From assembly GCA_021298835.1 (NCBI GenBank), contig JAJTHG010000007.1, forward strand, positions 1 to 60,374: a DNA stretch of 60,374 nucleotides. Reading direction: 5' to 3'. The notes beneath the pieces were generated by a model. It was not told where the DNA came from, searched no databases, and saw nothing but the letters and a program-made list of their open reading frames with translations. Below are positions 48,723 through 57,395 of this stretch, in pieces; position 1 is the first letter of the stretch; every line of letters begins with the position of its first letter. The position numbers and the translations under genes were made by a program. The stretch comes from Gemmatimonadota bacterium (GTDB taxonomy: Bacteria > Gemmatimonadota > Gemmatimonadetes > Gemmatimonadales > Gemmatimonadaceae).

Positions 48723-49325
48723 ATGGCGATCTACGCCTTCGACGGCTTCGTGCCGGTGGTGCACGAGACGGCGTTCGTGCATCCGCTGGCGGCCGTCACC
48801 GGCAACGTCATCATCGGCCGCGACTGCTACATCGGCCCCGGGGCCGCGCTGCGCGGCGACTGGGGCGGGATCGAGATCGGCGACGGGTGCAACGTGCAGG
48901 AGAACTGCACCGTGCACATGTTCCCCGGCGTGACGGTGGTCCTCGAGCCGGGGGCCCACGTGGGCCACGGGGCCGTCATCCACGGCGCGCGCCTCGGGGC
49001 CAACTGCCTCGTCGGCATGAACGCCGTCGTGATGGACCGCGTCGTCGTCGGCGCCGGCAGCGTCGTGGGGGCGATGGCGTTCGTTCCCGAGGGGATGACG
49101 ATCCCGCCGCGCACGATCGTGGTCGGCAACCCGGCGCGCGTCGTCAAGGACGTCACCGACGAGATGCTCGCGTGGAAGACAGAGGGCACGGCGCTCTATC
49201 AGGCGCTGCCCGCGCACCTGCGCGGGTCGTGGCGCGAGGTGGAGCCCCTGCGCGAGGTGCCGGCCGGGCGACGCGAGCAGCCGATGCGGTACGACCAGTG
49301 GTCGGCGCGCAAGGACCGGGCATGA
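48723..49325 (+). CDS. paaY: PaaY-type left-handed beta-helix thioesterase/carbonic-anhydrase-like protein
   Basis: 200 residues. Hexapeptide repeats form a left-handed beta-helix (VTGNVIIGRDCYIGPGAALRGDWGG, VGHGAVIHGARLGANCLVGMNAVVMD), with gamma-carbonic-anhydrase-like metal histidines. PaaY homologues hydrolyse dead-end CoA thioesters of the phenylacetate pathway. The start is MAIYAFDGFVPVV, 2 nt after paaJ. The longer upstream reading overlaps the thiolase and is rejected. Confidence 0.92.
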   Translation: MAIYAFDGFVPVVHETAFVHPLAAVTGNVIIGRDCYIGPGAALRGDWGGIEIGDGCNVQENCTVHMFPGVTVVLEPGAHVGHGAVIHGARLGANCLVGMNAVVMDRVVVGAGSVVGAMAFVPEGMTIPPRTIVVGNPARVVKDVTDEMLAWKTEGTALYQALPAHLRGSWREVEPLREVPAGRREQPMRYDQWSARKDRA

Positions 49326-49379
49326 CCCGCCCGTACGCACGAGAAGGTTGACGGACACCCGCACGACACCAGACACCCC

Positions 49380-51431
49380 ATGACGACCCTGCAGAACTTC
49401 GCCCTCGGCACGTGGCGCGCCGGCACGGGCACCGGCACCCCGCTGTACGACGCCGTCACCGGCGACGTGGTGGCCACCGCCTCGTCCGCCGGCCTCGACT
49501 TCAAGGGGATGCTCGAGTACGCCCGCACCGTCGGCGGTCCGCGGTTGCGCGCGATGACGTTCCACGAGCGCGCGCGGATGCTCAAGGCCGTCGCGACGGC
49601 GCTGCAGGCGCGGAAGGACGCCTTCTACGAGGTCTCCTACCGCACCGGGGCCACCCGCGCGGACTCGTGGATCGACATCGACGGGGGGTTCGGCACGTTC
49701 TTCGTGTACGCCTCCAAGGGCCGCCGCGAGTTCCCCAACGAGCCCTTCTACGTGGACGGGCCCACCGAGGCCCTCTCCAAGGGGGGCACCTTCGTCGGCC
49801 GCCATGTGATGGTGCCACTCGAAGGGGTGGGGGTGCACATCAACGCGTTCAACTTCCCCGTGTGGGGGATGATGGAGAAGCTCGCCCCCTGCCTGCTGGC
49901 GGGGGTGCCGGCGATCGTCAAGCCGGCGACGGCGACGAGCTTCCTCACCGAGGCGGTCTTCCGCGAGATGATCGCCACCGGGCTGCTCCCCGAGGGGGCC
50001 GTGCAACTGGTCTGCGGCTCGGCCGGCGACCTGCTCGACCACCTCACCTGCCAGGACGTCGTCGCCTTCACCGGCTCGGCCGACACCGGGCGCAAGCTCA
50101 AGGCGCATCCGGCGGTGGTGGCCAACGCGGTGCGCTTCAACATGGAGGCCGACTCGCTCAACTGCTCGATTCTCGGCCCCGACGCGCTGCCCGGCACGCC
50201 GGAGTTCGACCTCTTCATCAAGGAGGTCGCGAAGGAGATGACGGCGAAGGCGGGGCAGAAGTGCACGGCGATCCGCCGGACGATCGTCCCCGAGGGGACG
50301 CAGGAGGCGGTGCTCGCGGCCCTGAAGGCGCGGCTCGAGAAGACGGTCATCGGCGACCCGCGGCGCGACGACGTGCGCATGGGCCCGCTGGCGAGCCGCA
50401 CGCAGGTGCGCGATGTCGGCGCGGCGGTCGCGCGCATCCGGCAGGCGGCCGAGTTCGTCTATGGCGACCTCGCGACGCTCGACGTCGTCGGGGCCGACGC
50501 CGAGAAGGGGGCCTTCTTTCCGCCGCTGCTGCTGCACTGCGCCGAGCCGCTGCGCACCACCGAGGCGCACGACGTCGAGGCGTTCGGGCCGGTCAACACG
50601 GTGATGCCCTATCGGTCGCTGGACGACGCCGTGCTGATCGCGCGCCGTGGCCAGGGCTCGCTGTGCGGCTCGCTCTTCACGGCCGATCCGGCGGTGGCGA
50701 AGCGCGTGGTCTTCGGCATCGGCCCGTACCACGGCCGGCTGCTGGTGCTCGACCGGTCGAGCGCCAAGGAGAGCACCGGCCACGGCTCGCCGATGCCGCA
50801 CCTCGTGCACGGCGGCCCCGGGCGCGCGGGTGGCGGCGAGGAGATGGGCGGCAAGCGCGGCGTGCTGCACTACCTGCAGCGCGTCGCGGTGCAGGGGAGC
50901 CCCGACGTGATCGCGGCGGTCACGAACGAGTGGACGACGGGGGCGCGGCGCCTCGAGACCGGCGTGCACCCGTTCCGCCGGTGGTTCGACGAGATCCAGA
51001 TCGGCGAGGCGCTGGTCACCCACCGCCGCACCGTGACCGAGGCCGACGTGGTGAACTTCGCCTGCCTCTCCGGCGACTTCTTCTACGCGCACATGGACGA
51101 CATCGCAGCCCGGGCGTCGCTCTTCGAGCGGCGCGTCGCGCACGGGTACTTCGTCCTGTCGGCCGCAGCGGGGCTCTTCGTGGATCCCGCCCCGGGGCCC
51201 GTGATGCTCAACTACGGGCTCGAGGGGCTGCGCTTCACGAAGCCCGTGTATCCGGGAGACACGATCCAGGCGACGGTGACGTGCAAGCAGAAGGTCGCGA
51301 AGGAGGTGCCCGCCGACCAGCCGCCGCAGGGGGTGGTGCACTGGGACGTGGAGGTGCGCAACCAGGACGGCGACCTGTGCGCGACGTACACGATCCTCAC
51401 GCTCGTCCGGCGTCGGCCGACCGGGGGCTGA
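49380..51431 (+). CDS. paaZ: Oxepin-CoA hydrolase / 3-oxo-5,6-dehydrosuberyl-CoA semialdehyde dehydrogenase PaaZ
   Basis: 683 residues, the full two-domain form. The N-terminal aldehyde dehydrogenase (about 1-520) has the active-site Cys295 in KAGQKCTAIRR and the segment NMEADSLNCSILGPDA. The C-terminal MaoC-like (R)-hydratase domain (about 535-683) has CLSGDFFYAHMDD with the catalytic Asp/His. It opens the oxepin ring and oxidises the resulting aldehyde. A 54-bp gap without a clear promoter separates it from paaY. Confidence 0.95.
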   Translation: MTTLQNFALGTWRAGTGTGTPLYDAVTGDVVATASSAGLDFKGMLEYARTVGGPRLRAMTFHERARMLKAVATALQARKDAFYEVSYRTGATRADSWIDIDGGFGTFFVYASKGRREFPNEPFYVDGPTEALSKGGTFVGRHVMVPLEGVGVHINAFNFPVWGMMEKLAPCLLAGVPAIVKPATATSFLTEAVFREMIATGLLPEGAVQLVCGSAGDLLDHLTCQDVVAFTGSADTGRKLKAHPAVVANAVRFNMEADSLNCSILGPDALPGTPEFDLFIKEVAKEMTAKAGQKCTAIRRTIVPEGTQEAVLAALKARLEKTVIGDPRRDDVRMGPLASRTQVRDVGAAVARIRQAAEFVYGDLATLDVVGADAEKGAFFPPLLLHCAEPLRTTEAHDVEAFGPVNTVMPYRSLDDAVLIARRGQGSLCGSLFTADPAVAKRVVFGIGPYHGRLLVLDRSSAKESTGHGSPMPHLVHGGPGRAGGGEEMGGKRGVLHYLQRVAVQGSPDVIAAVTNEWTTGARRLETGVHPFRRWFDEIQIGEALVTHRRTVTEADVVNFACLSGDFFYAHMDDIAARASLFERRVAHGYFVLSAAAGLFVDPAPGPVMLNYGLEGLRFTKPVYPGDTIQATVTCKQKVAKEVPADQPPQGVVHWDVEVRNQDGDLCATYTILTLVRRRPTGG

Positions 51432-51432
51432 G

Positions 51433-52053
51433 GTGGCGGAGTTCTCCCCCGCGTCGCTGGGGATCGCCGAACGGGCGGCCCTGCTGAACGCCCTCGTGGC
51501 GCCGCGGCCGGTGGCGTTCGTCTCGACCGTCGGCGCCGACGGCCGCGGGAACCTCGCGCCGTTCTCGTTCTTCATGGCCGCGGGCTACGCCCCCATGGCC
51601 GTGGCCTTCAGCGCAACGAACTGGCGCGACGGTGCGCCCAAGGACACGCTGCGCAACGTCGAGGCGACCGGCGAGTTCGTCGTCAGCGTCTCGACCCGGG
51701 CGATGGCGGAGCGGCTCAATCAGGCCTCGTACCGCTACCCCTATGGCGAGGACGAGTTCGACCACGCCGGCTTCACCCGCGCGCCGAGCGTCCTCGTGCG
51801 GCCCCCGCGGGTCGCGGAGAGCCCGGCGGCGCTCGAGTGCCGCGTCCTGCAGGTCGTGCGCACCGGCGACGGGCCGGCGGCGGGCAACGTCGTCGTCGGC
51901 GAGGTCCTGCACGTGCACGTGGACGCGTCGGTGATGGATGGCGGCGTCCCGGACAACCGGAAGATCGAGCACCTCGTGCGGCTCGGGGGCGACTGGTTCG
52001 CCTCGCAGGGGCCGGCGACGCTGTTCGCGCTGCGGCGTCCCGAGGCGCCGTGA
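51433..52053 (+). CDS. Flavin reductase family protein (FMN-binding split barrel)
   Basis: 206 residues. RPVAFVSTVGADGRGNLAPFSFFMAAGYAPMAVAFS and KDTLRNVEATGEFVVSV mark the flavin_reduct domain, which binds FMN and usually supplies reduced flavin or reduces small substrates. The GTG start is one base after the paaZ TGA, so it is part of that operon. paaE is missing from this locus, so a role as electron donor to the epoxidase is conceivable but unproven. Confidence 0.85.
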   Translation: MAEFSPASLGIAERAALLNALVAPRPVAFVSTVGADGRGNLAPFSFFMAAGYAPMAVAFSATNWRDGAPKDTLRNVEATGEFVVSVSTRAMAERLNQASYRYPYGEDEFDHAGFTRAPSVLVRPPRVAESPAALECRVLQVVRTGDGPAAGNVVVGEVLHVHVDASVMDGGVPDNRKIEHLVRLGGDWFASQGPATLFALRRPEAP

Positions 52054-52922
52054 CGCCCGCGCGCGACCTCGGCCTGACGCTCGCCGGGGGCGGCAACCGG
52101 GCGTTCTACCAGACGGGGGTGCTCGAGGCGCTCGGGGGGCACCTGCTCGACCGCGTCGCCGCGGTGGGGTGCGTGAGCGCGGGTTCGTGCGTCATCACGA
52201 CGCTGCTGAGCGGCCGCACCGACGAGGTGCGCCGCTACTGGGCGGCGCGCCGGGCCCACGTCACGCGCAACTTCGCCTGGGGGAACCTCCTGCGCGGTCG
52301 CAATCCGACCCCGCACGCGCCGATCTTCCGCGACACGCTCGTCCACACCTTCCGCGACGGGGGCCTCGAGCGCATCCGCGCGGCGCCGTTTCCCGTGTGG
52401 ATCCTGGCCGCGGCGTTCCCGCGCACCCTTCCGGCGAGCGCCGCGGTCGCGGTGGGGCTCACCGGCTACTCGCTCGAGAAGCGGCTGCGGAAGGGGCAGG
52501 TGCACCCGGAGTGGGGACAGGCGCTGGGCTTCCGGCCGTTCGTGATGGACGCGCGCGACTGCGAGACGGTGGACGACCTGACGGACCTGGTGATGGCGTC
52601 GTCGAGCACGCCCCCCTTCACGCCGGTGGGGGCGTTCCGCGGCACGCGCCTGCTCGACGGCGGGATGGTGGACAACGTGCCCGCGTTCGTGGCGGAGGCG
52701 CATCCGGCGGTGGTGCGGAACCTCGTCCTGCTGACGCGCCCCTACCCGCGAGGCCCGTCGTGGCGCGACGGCTCGCGCTGGTACGTGGCACCGACCGGGG
52801 AGACCCCCGCCAACCGATGGGACTACACGTCGGCCGAGCGCGTCTGGGCGACGATCGCGATGGGACAGCGCGAGGCGGAGGGGGTACACGCGACGGTGCT
52901 CGAGGCGTTCCTTTCGGGATGA
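52050..52922 (+). CDS. Patatin-like phospholipase/acyl hydrolase
   Basis: 290 residues. The glycine-rich oxyanion loop is LAGGGNRAF and the nucleophile serine lies in VGCVSAGSC. The catalytic Asp is in LLDGGMVDNVPAF. The elbow reads C-V-S-A-G rather than the usual G-x-S-x-G. No signal peptide, so a cytoplasmic or secretion-system-independent lipase is expected. It should release fatty acids from lipids. The GTG start overlaps the flavin reductase stop codon and its own stop overlaps the P450 start. Confidence 0.85.
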   Translation: MTPARDLGLTLAGGGNRAFYQTGVLEALGGHLLDRVAAVGCVSAGSCVITTLLSGRTDEVRRYWAARRAHVTRNFAWGNLLRGRNPTPHAPIFRDTLVHTFRDGGLERIRAAPFPVWILAAAFPRTLPASAAVAVGLTGYSLEKRLRKGQVHPEWGQALGFRPFVMDARDCETVDDLTDLVMASSSTPPFTPVGAFRGTRLLDGGMVDNVPAFVAEAHPAVVRNLVLLTRPYPRGPSWRDGSRWYVAPTGETPANRWDYTSAERVWATIAMGQREAEGVHATVLEAFLSG

Positions 52923-54283
52923 CCGCGCCCCCCGCCACCCGCCTCGTCCGCGCCCCCTCCCGCTTCCCCGGCGAGGTCACCCTCCGGCTGTCGTCGCGCG
53001 ACGGCTGGCGGCGGCTGTCGTACGTGACCGAGCTGTCCCGGACGCACGGGGATCTCGTGGAGCTCGCGATGCCATGGGCCACGGTGGTCGTCGTCTCGCA
53101 TCCCGACGACATCCGCGACGTGCTGGTGACGCATGGCCGCTCGATGCACAAGGGGCGCGCGCTCGAGCTCGCGAAGGCACTGCTGGGAGAGGGACTGCTG
53201 ACGTCCGAGGGGGAGTTTCACCTGCGGCAGCGGCGGCTCGCCCAGCCCGCGTTCCATCGCCAGCGCATCGGCGCGTACGCCGAGGCGATGGGGCGCGCGA
53301 CCGCGGCGGTACGGGACCGATGGCGGGACGGGGCGGCGGTGGACATCCACGCCGAGATGATGGAGCTCACGCTCACGATCGTCGCGGCGACGCTCTTCGG
53401 TGCCGACGTCAGCGGTGACTCGGCGGAGGTCTCGGAGGCGCTCGACGCCGCGTTCCGCGCGGTGTCGCTGGGGTTCGCCGCAGGCCCGCTGGGGATGGCG
53501 CTCTTCAAGCTTCCCCTGCCGAGCACCCGGCGCTTCACGCGCGCGAAGGACGCGCTCGACGCGATCATCTACCGGATCATCGCCGAACGGCGGCGCGACG
53601 GCCGCGATCGCGGCGACCTGCTCTCGATGCTCCTCTCGGCGCAGGACGACGAGGGGGACGGCTCGGGGATGACCGACCGCCAGTTGCGCGACGAGGTGAT
53701 CACGCTGTTCCTCGCGGGGCACGAGACGACCGCGAACGCGCTCGCCTTCGCGTGGTTGCTGCTGGCGCGACATCCCGACGCTGCGGCGTCGCTGCACGCC
53801 GAGGTGGACCGCGTGCTCGGGGACCGCGTGCCGACGCTCGACGACCTCGCCGCGATGCCCTACACGCGCGCGGTGGTGGCCGAGACGATGCGGCTGTATC
53901 CCCCCGCGTACATCGTGGGGCGGCGCGCGGCGGCGCCGGTGACCGTCGCGGGGCAGCCCTTTCCGGCGCGGACGATCTTCGTGGTGTCGCAGTGGGTCAC
54001 GCACCGCGACCCGCGGTGGTGGCCCGAACCCGAGGCGTTCCGGCCCGAGCGATGGTTCGACGAGGCGGCGGCGGCGGCGCGGCCGAAGTTCGCCTACTTC
54101 CCCTTCGGCGGCGGGACCCGCATCTGCATCGGCGAGCAGTTCGCCTGGATGGAGGCGATGCTGTGCCTCGCGATGCTCGCTCGGCGGTGGCGGGTCGAGG
54201 TGCCGGGGCCCGACCCGGCGCTGCAGCCGATCATCACGATGCGGCCGAAGGGGGGGCTCCCCGCCGTCCTGCGGCGGCGCTGA
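52919..54283 (+). CDS. Cytochrome P450
   Basis: 454 residues, soluble bacterial P450. The I-helix oxygen-binding motif is LFLAGHETTAN, the K-helix ExxR is ETMRLYPPAY and the PERF-like segment is FRPERW. The heme loop FPFGGGTRICIGEQFAWME carries the thiolate Cys403. The substrate is unknown; coupling to a patatin-type acyl hydrolase (ATGA) suggests fatty acids or lipids. A redox partner is not evident apart from the flavin reductase two genes upstream. Confidence 0.92.
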   Translation: MTAPPATRLVRAPSRFPGEVTLRLSSRDGWRRLSYVTELSRTHGDLVELAMPWATVVVVSHPDDIRDVLVTHGRSMHKGRALELAKALLGEGLLTSEGEFHLRQRRLAQPAFHRQRIGAYAEAMGRATAAVRDRWRDGAAVDIHAEMMELTLTIVAATLFGADVSGDSAEVSEALDAAFRAVSLGFAAGPLGMALFKLPLPSTRRFTRAKDALDAIIYRIIAERRRDGRDRGDLLSMLLSAQDDEGDGSGMTDRQLRDEVITLFLAGHETTANALAFAWLLLARHPDAAASLHAEVDRVLGDRVPTLDDLAAMPYTRAVVAETMRLYPPAYIVGRRAAAPVTVAGQPFPARTIFVVSQWVTHRDPRWWPEPEAFRPERWFDEAAAAARPKFAYFPFGGGTRICIGEQFAWMEAMLCLAMLARRWRVEVPGPDPALQPIITMRPKGGLPAVLRRR

Positions 54284-54324
54284 GCAGGCGCGGGGCCGGA
54301 CTGGCCTCCGCCGTGGAGTGGGGC

Positions 54325-54336
54325 GATCATTCGCGC
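54325..54336 (+). promoter_or_regulatory. Leaderless-type -10 element of SDR operon
   Basis: GATCAT followed by 6 nt (or ATCATT followed by 5 nt) and the ATG at 54337. A weaker match. Confidence 0.35.
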
Positions 54337-55086
54337 ATGGCATCCCTCTCCGGTCGCACCGCCCTCGTCACCGGCGCCACCCGCGGCATCGGGCTCGCCA
54401 TCGTGCGCGGCCTCGCGCAGGCCGGTGCGCGCGTCATCGTCTCGTCGCGCAAGGCCGAGGCGGTCGCCGCGGTGGTGGAGGCGCTCCGCACCGCCGGCCA
54501 CGAGGCCGCCGGCGTGCCGGCCCATGTCGGGCGGTCGGAGGACGTCGCGCGGCTCGCGGCGCAGGCGGTCGCCGCGTTCGGCGGCTGCGACATCCTGGTC
54601 AACAACGCGGCGGCGAATCCGGTCTTCGGGCCGGTGCAGGAGACGTCCGACGAGGCGTTCGAGAAGATCATGGCGGTCAACGTGCGCGGCCCGTTCCAGC
54701 TCGCGCGCGCGCTGCTGCCGCACCTCGCCGCCGGCGGGGGGAGCATCGTCAACATCAGCTCGATCGGCGGTGTGTCGCCGGAGCACGGCCTCGGCATCTA
54801 CAGCGTGTCGAAGGCGGCGCTGATCTCGCTCACGCAGGTGATGGCCCGCGAATGGGGGCCGTCGGGGGTGCGCGCGAACGCGATCTGCCCGGGGCTCATC
54901 CGCACCGACTTCTCGCAGACCCTCTGGCAGGACCCGGCGATCATGGGCCGATTCCTCAAGGCGCAGCCGATCCCGCGCATCGGCGAGCCCGAGGACGTGG
55001 CCGGCATGGCGGTCTTCCTTGCGAGCGGGGCGGCGGCGTACTGCACCGGCGGCACGTACATGGTGGACGGCGGGTACACCATATGA
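54337..55086 (+). CDS. Short-chain dehydrogenase/reductase (FabG-like)
   Basis: 249 residues, classical SDR. The cofactor motif is TGATRGIG, followed by NNAA, then the catalytic tetrad parts SSIGG and Y-S-V-S-K (IYSVSKAAL), and the CPGLIRTDF and YMVDGGYTI ends. It is an NAD(P)-dependent ketone or alcohol oxidoreductase. It heads a coupled three-gene operon with an acyl-CoA dehydrogenase and a kinase, so a keto or hydroxy acyl-CoA is the likely substrate, by analogy with LvaD of the levulinate pathway. Confidence 0.9.
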   Translation: MASLSGRTALVTGATRGIGLAIVRGLAQAGARVIVSSRKAEAVAAVVEALRTAGHEAAGVPAHVGRSEDVARLAAQAVAAFGGCDILVNNAAANPVFGPVQETSDEAFEKIMAVNVRGPFQLARALLPHLAAGGGSIVNISSIGGVSPEHGLGIYSVSKAALISLTQVMAREWGPSGVRANAICPGLIRTDFSQTLWQDPAIMGRFLKAQPIPRIGEPEDVAGMAVFLASGAAAYCTGGTYMVDGGYTI

Positions 55087-56294
55087 GCGGCGCGCCGGCG
55101 GCGCGGCTGCCGCGCGAGGCGCGCGACGAACTGCTGGGACGGGTCCGCGCGATCGTCCGCGAACGCCTCGTGCCGCTCGAACCGGAGTTCCTCAACCGCC
55201 CCTTCCGCGAGGCACGGGCGGCGCTCGATGCCGTGCGGGCCGAGGTCAAGGCGGCGGGGCTGTGGGCCCCCTACGTCCCGCGCGCCCACGGCGGGCTCGG
55301 CCTGGCGCTCGCCGACTACGCGCACGTGAGCGCCGAGCTCGGGTGGACGCCGGCGGCACCGTACGCCTTCAACTGCCAGGCCCCGGACGTCGGGAACCTC
55401 GAGCTGCTGCTCGCGCACGGGTCGGAGGAGCAGCGCGCCCGATGGCTCGCGCCGCTGTTGCGCGGCGATGTGCGCAGCTGCTTCGCGATGACCGAACCCG
55501 GGAACGCCGGCGCGAACCCGGTGCTGCTCGACGCGCGCGCGCGGCTCGAGGGCGACTCGTGGGTGCTCGACGCCCACAAGTGGTTCACCACCGCGGCCGA
55601 CGGGAGCGCCTTCGCGATCGTCATGGCCGTCACCGATCCGGAGGCGGCGTCGCCGTACCAGCGCGCCTCGATGCTCCTCGTGCCGATGGACGCGCCGGGT
55701 GTCACGCTCGTGCGCAACATCCGGATCATGGGCGACCCGGGCGAGGACTGGGCGAGCCACGCGGAGCTCCGCTTCGACGGGGTGCGCGTGCCGGCGGCGT
55801 CGCTGGTCGGCCCGCGCGGCGCCGGGTTCGCGCTGGCGCAGGAGCGGCTGGGGCCCGGCCGCATCCACCACTGCATGCGCTGGATCGGCACCGCCGAGCG
55901 GGCGCTCGACCTCATGTGCCGCCGCGCGGCGGGGCGCGAGCTGGGCGGCGGCGCGCGGCTGGGCGACCAGCAGGCCGTGCAGCACTGGATCGCGGAGTCG
56001 CGCGCGGAGCTCGATGCCTGCCGCCTGCTGGTCGAGGACACCGCGGAGCGCATGGACCGCGAGGGGCAGAAGGCGGTCAAGGAGCGCATCTCGCTCATCA
56101 AGTTCCACGTCGCCGGCATGCTGCAGCGGGTGCTCGACCGCGCGGTGCAGGTGCACGGGGCCCTCGGGCTGACGCACGACACGCCGCTCGCCTTCTGGTA
56201 CGCCCACGAGCGCGGCGCCCGCATCTACGACGGGCCCGACGAGGTGCACAAGTCGGTCGTCGCGCGCGACATCCTGAAGCGGTACCGCGCGTGA
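55083..56294 (+). CDS. Acyl-CoA dehydrogenase family protein (ACAD10/11-like)
   Basis: 403 residues, the full FAD acyl-CoA dehydrogenase fold. FAMTEPGNAGANP and HKWFTTAADG are the FAD-binding region. RIHHCMRWIGTAERALDLMCRRAAGRELGG is close to ACAD10/11-type enzymes. The end YDGPDEVHKSVVARDILKRY has Asp (GPDE) in the loop of the usual catalytic Glu region. It is coupled to the SDR (ATGA) and to the kinase (GTGA). In the Pseudomonas lva operon such an enzyme (LvaC) processes 4-phosphoacyl-CoA. Confidence 0.9.
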   Translation: MSGAPAARLPREARDELLGRVRAIVRERLVPLEPEFLNRPFREARAALDAVRAEVKAAGLWAPYVPRAHGGLGLALADYAHVSAELGWTPAAPYAFNCQAPDVGNLELLLAHGSEEQRARWLAPLLRGDVRSCFAMTEPGNAGANPVLLDARARLEGDSWVLDAHKWFTTAADGSAFAIVMAVTDPEAASPYQRASMLLVPMDAPGVTLVRNIRIMGDPGEDWASHAELRFDGVRVPAASLVGPRGAGFALAQERLGPGRIHHCMRWIGTAERALDLMCRRAAGRELGGGARLGDQQAVQHWIAESRAELDACRLLVEDTAERMDREGQKAVKERISLIKFHVAGMLQRVLDRAVQVHGALGLTHDTPLAFWYAHERGARIYDGPDEVHKSVVARDILKRYRA

Positions 56295-57352
56295 GCGGTG
56301 CCCGCGAGGACGCGGCGGACGCCGTCCGGCCGGGCGAGGAGCTCGACGAGGCCGCGCTCGCCGCGTTCCTGCGCGGTCGGCTCGGCCTCGAGGGGCCGCT
56401 GGCGGTGCAGCAGTTCCCGCGCGGCTTCTCGAACCTCACCTATCTGGTCACGGTCGGCGAGACGGCGCTCGTGCTGCGGCGGCCCCCCGCCGGGGTGACG
56501 AAGGGGGTCGCCCACGACATGGCGCGCGAGTTCCGGATTCTGCGCGCCCTGCACCGGGCGGGCGTGGCGGTGCCGGAGCCGCTGGCCGACGGCGACGAGG
56601 CGGCGGGCCTCGGCGCCCCGTTCTACGTGATGCGCCGGGTCCGCGGCGTGATCCTGCGCCAGCCGTCACCGGTGCTCGCGACCGTGCTGTCGCCGACGAT
56701 CATGGACGGCCTGGGCGAGTCCTTCGTGCGGACGCTGTCGGCGATCCACGCGGTCCCGCGCGAGGCGGAGGGGATCGCCGAGCTCGGCAAGCCGGACGGC
56801 TACGTGCGCCGGCAGCTCGAGGGCTGGACGGCCCGCTGGCAGCGCGCCCGCACCGACGACGTGCCCGACATGGACGTGCTGGCGGCGTGGCTCGCGGCAC
56901 GGGCACCGGCCGAGTCGGGGGCGACCCTCGTCCACAACGACTACAAGTACGACAACTGCATCCTCGACCCGGCCGACCTGACCCGCATCGTGGCGGTGCT
57001 CGACTGGGAGATGGCGACGGTCGGGGATCCGCTGCTCGACCTCGGCACGACGCTGGGCTACTGGCTCGAGGCGGGGGACCCGCCGGCGCTGATGGCCCTG
57101 GGGCTGGGGATCACGGCGCTGCCCGGGAATCCGACGCGCGCGCAGCTGTGGGCCCGGTACGGCGAGCTGCGCGGGATGCCGATGCCGCCGATGGGGTGGT
57201 ACCACGCGTTCGGGCTGTTCAAGATCGCGGTGATCGCGCAGCAGATCTACGCGCGCTGGAAGGCGGGGCACGCGAAGGATGCGCGCTTCGCGCAGCTGCT
57301 GGGGGCGGTGAGGCTGCTGGCGGCGCAGGGCGAGGCGGCGTCGCGGGGGTAG
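56291..57352 (+). CDS. Aminoglycoside-phosphotransferase-like kinase (ACAD10/LvaA-type)
   Basis: 353 residues, APH/choline-kinase fold. FSNLTYLVTVGETALVLRRPP is the nucleotide-binding loop, HNDYKYDNC the catalytic loop (H-x-D-x4-N) and LDWEMATVGDPLLDLG the metal-binding Asp segment. Kinases of this subtype fused or adjacent to acyl-CoA dehydrogenases phosphorylate the 4-hydroxyl of hydroxyacyl-CoA. The GTG start overlaps the dehydrogenase stop codon. Antibiotic resistance is unlikely. Confidence 0.88.
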   Translation: MSGAREDAADAVRPGEELDEAALAAFLRGRLGLEGPLAVQQFPRGFSNLTYLVTVGETALVLRRPPAGVTKGVAHDMAREFRILRALHRAGVAVPEPLADGDEAAGLGAPFYVMRRVRGVILRQPSPVLATVLSPTIMDGLGESFVRTLSAIHAVPREAEGIAELGKPDGYVRRQLEGWTARWQRARTDDVPDMDVLAAWLAARAPAESGATLVHNDYKYDNCILDPADLTRIVAVLDWEMATVGDPLLDLGTTLGYWLEAGDPPALMALGLGITALPGNPTRAQLWARYGELRGMPMPPMGWYHAFGLFKIAVIAQQIYARWKAGHAKDARFAQLLGAVRLLAAQGEAASRG

Positions 57353-57370
57353 CCCGTTCGGCCGATTCGC

Positions 57371-57395
57371 GGGCCGGCCGTCCGGCCCGTAGTTT
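57371..57395 (+). terminator. Intrinsic terminator after kinase gene, overlapping the next promoter
   Basis: GGGCCGG, 4-nt loop, CCGGCCC (57371-57388) followed by gtagtttt. The T-rich tail is also the TAGTTT -10 element of the ABC transporter gene. Confidence 0.55.

Noticed and set aside
48672..49325. Longer start for PaaY at 48672
   Set aside because: It would overlap the thiolase by 49 bp and add an Arg/Gly-rich tail. MAIYAFDG at 48723 is the family start.
56291..57352. Aminoglycoside resistance gene
   Set aside because: Fold and catalytic loop fit APH, but coupling to an acyl-CoA dehydrogenase and the sequence style match the ACAD10/LvaA kinases.
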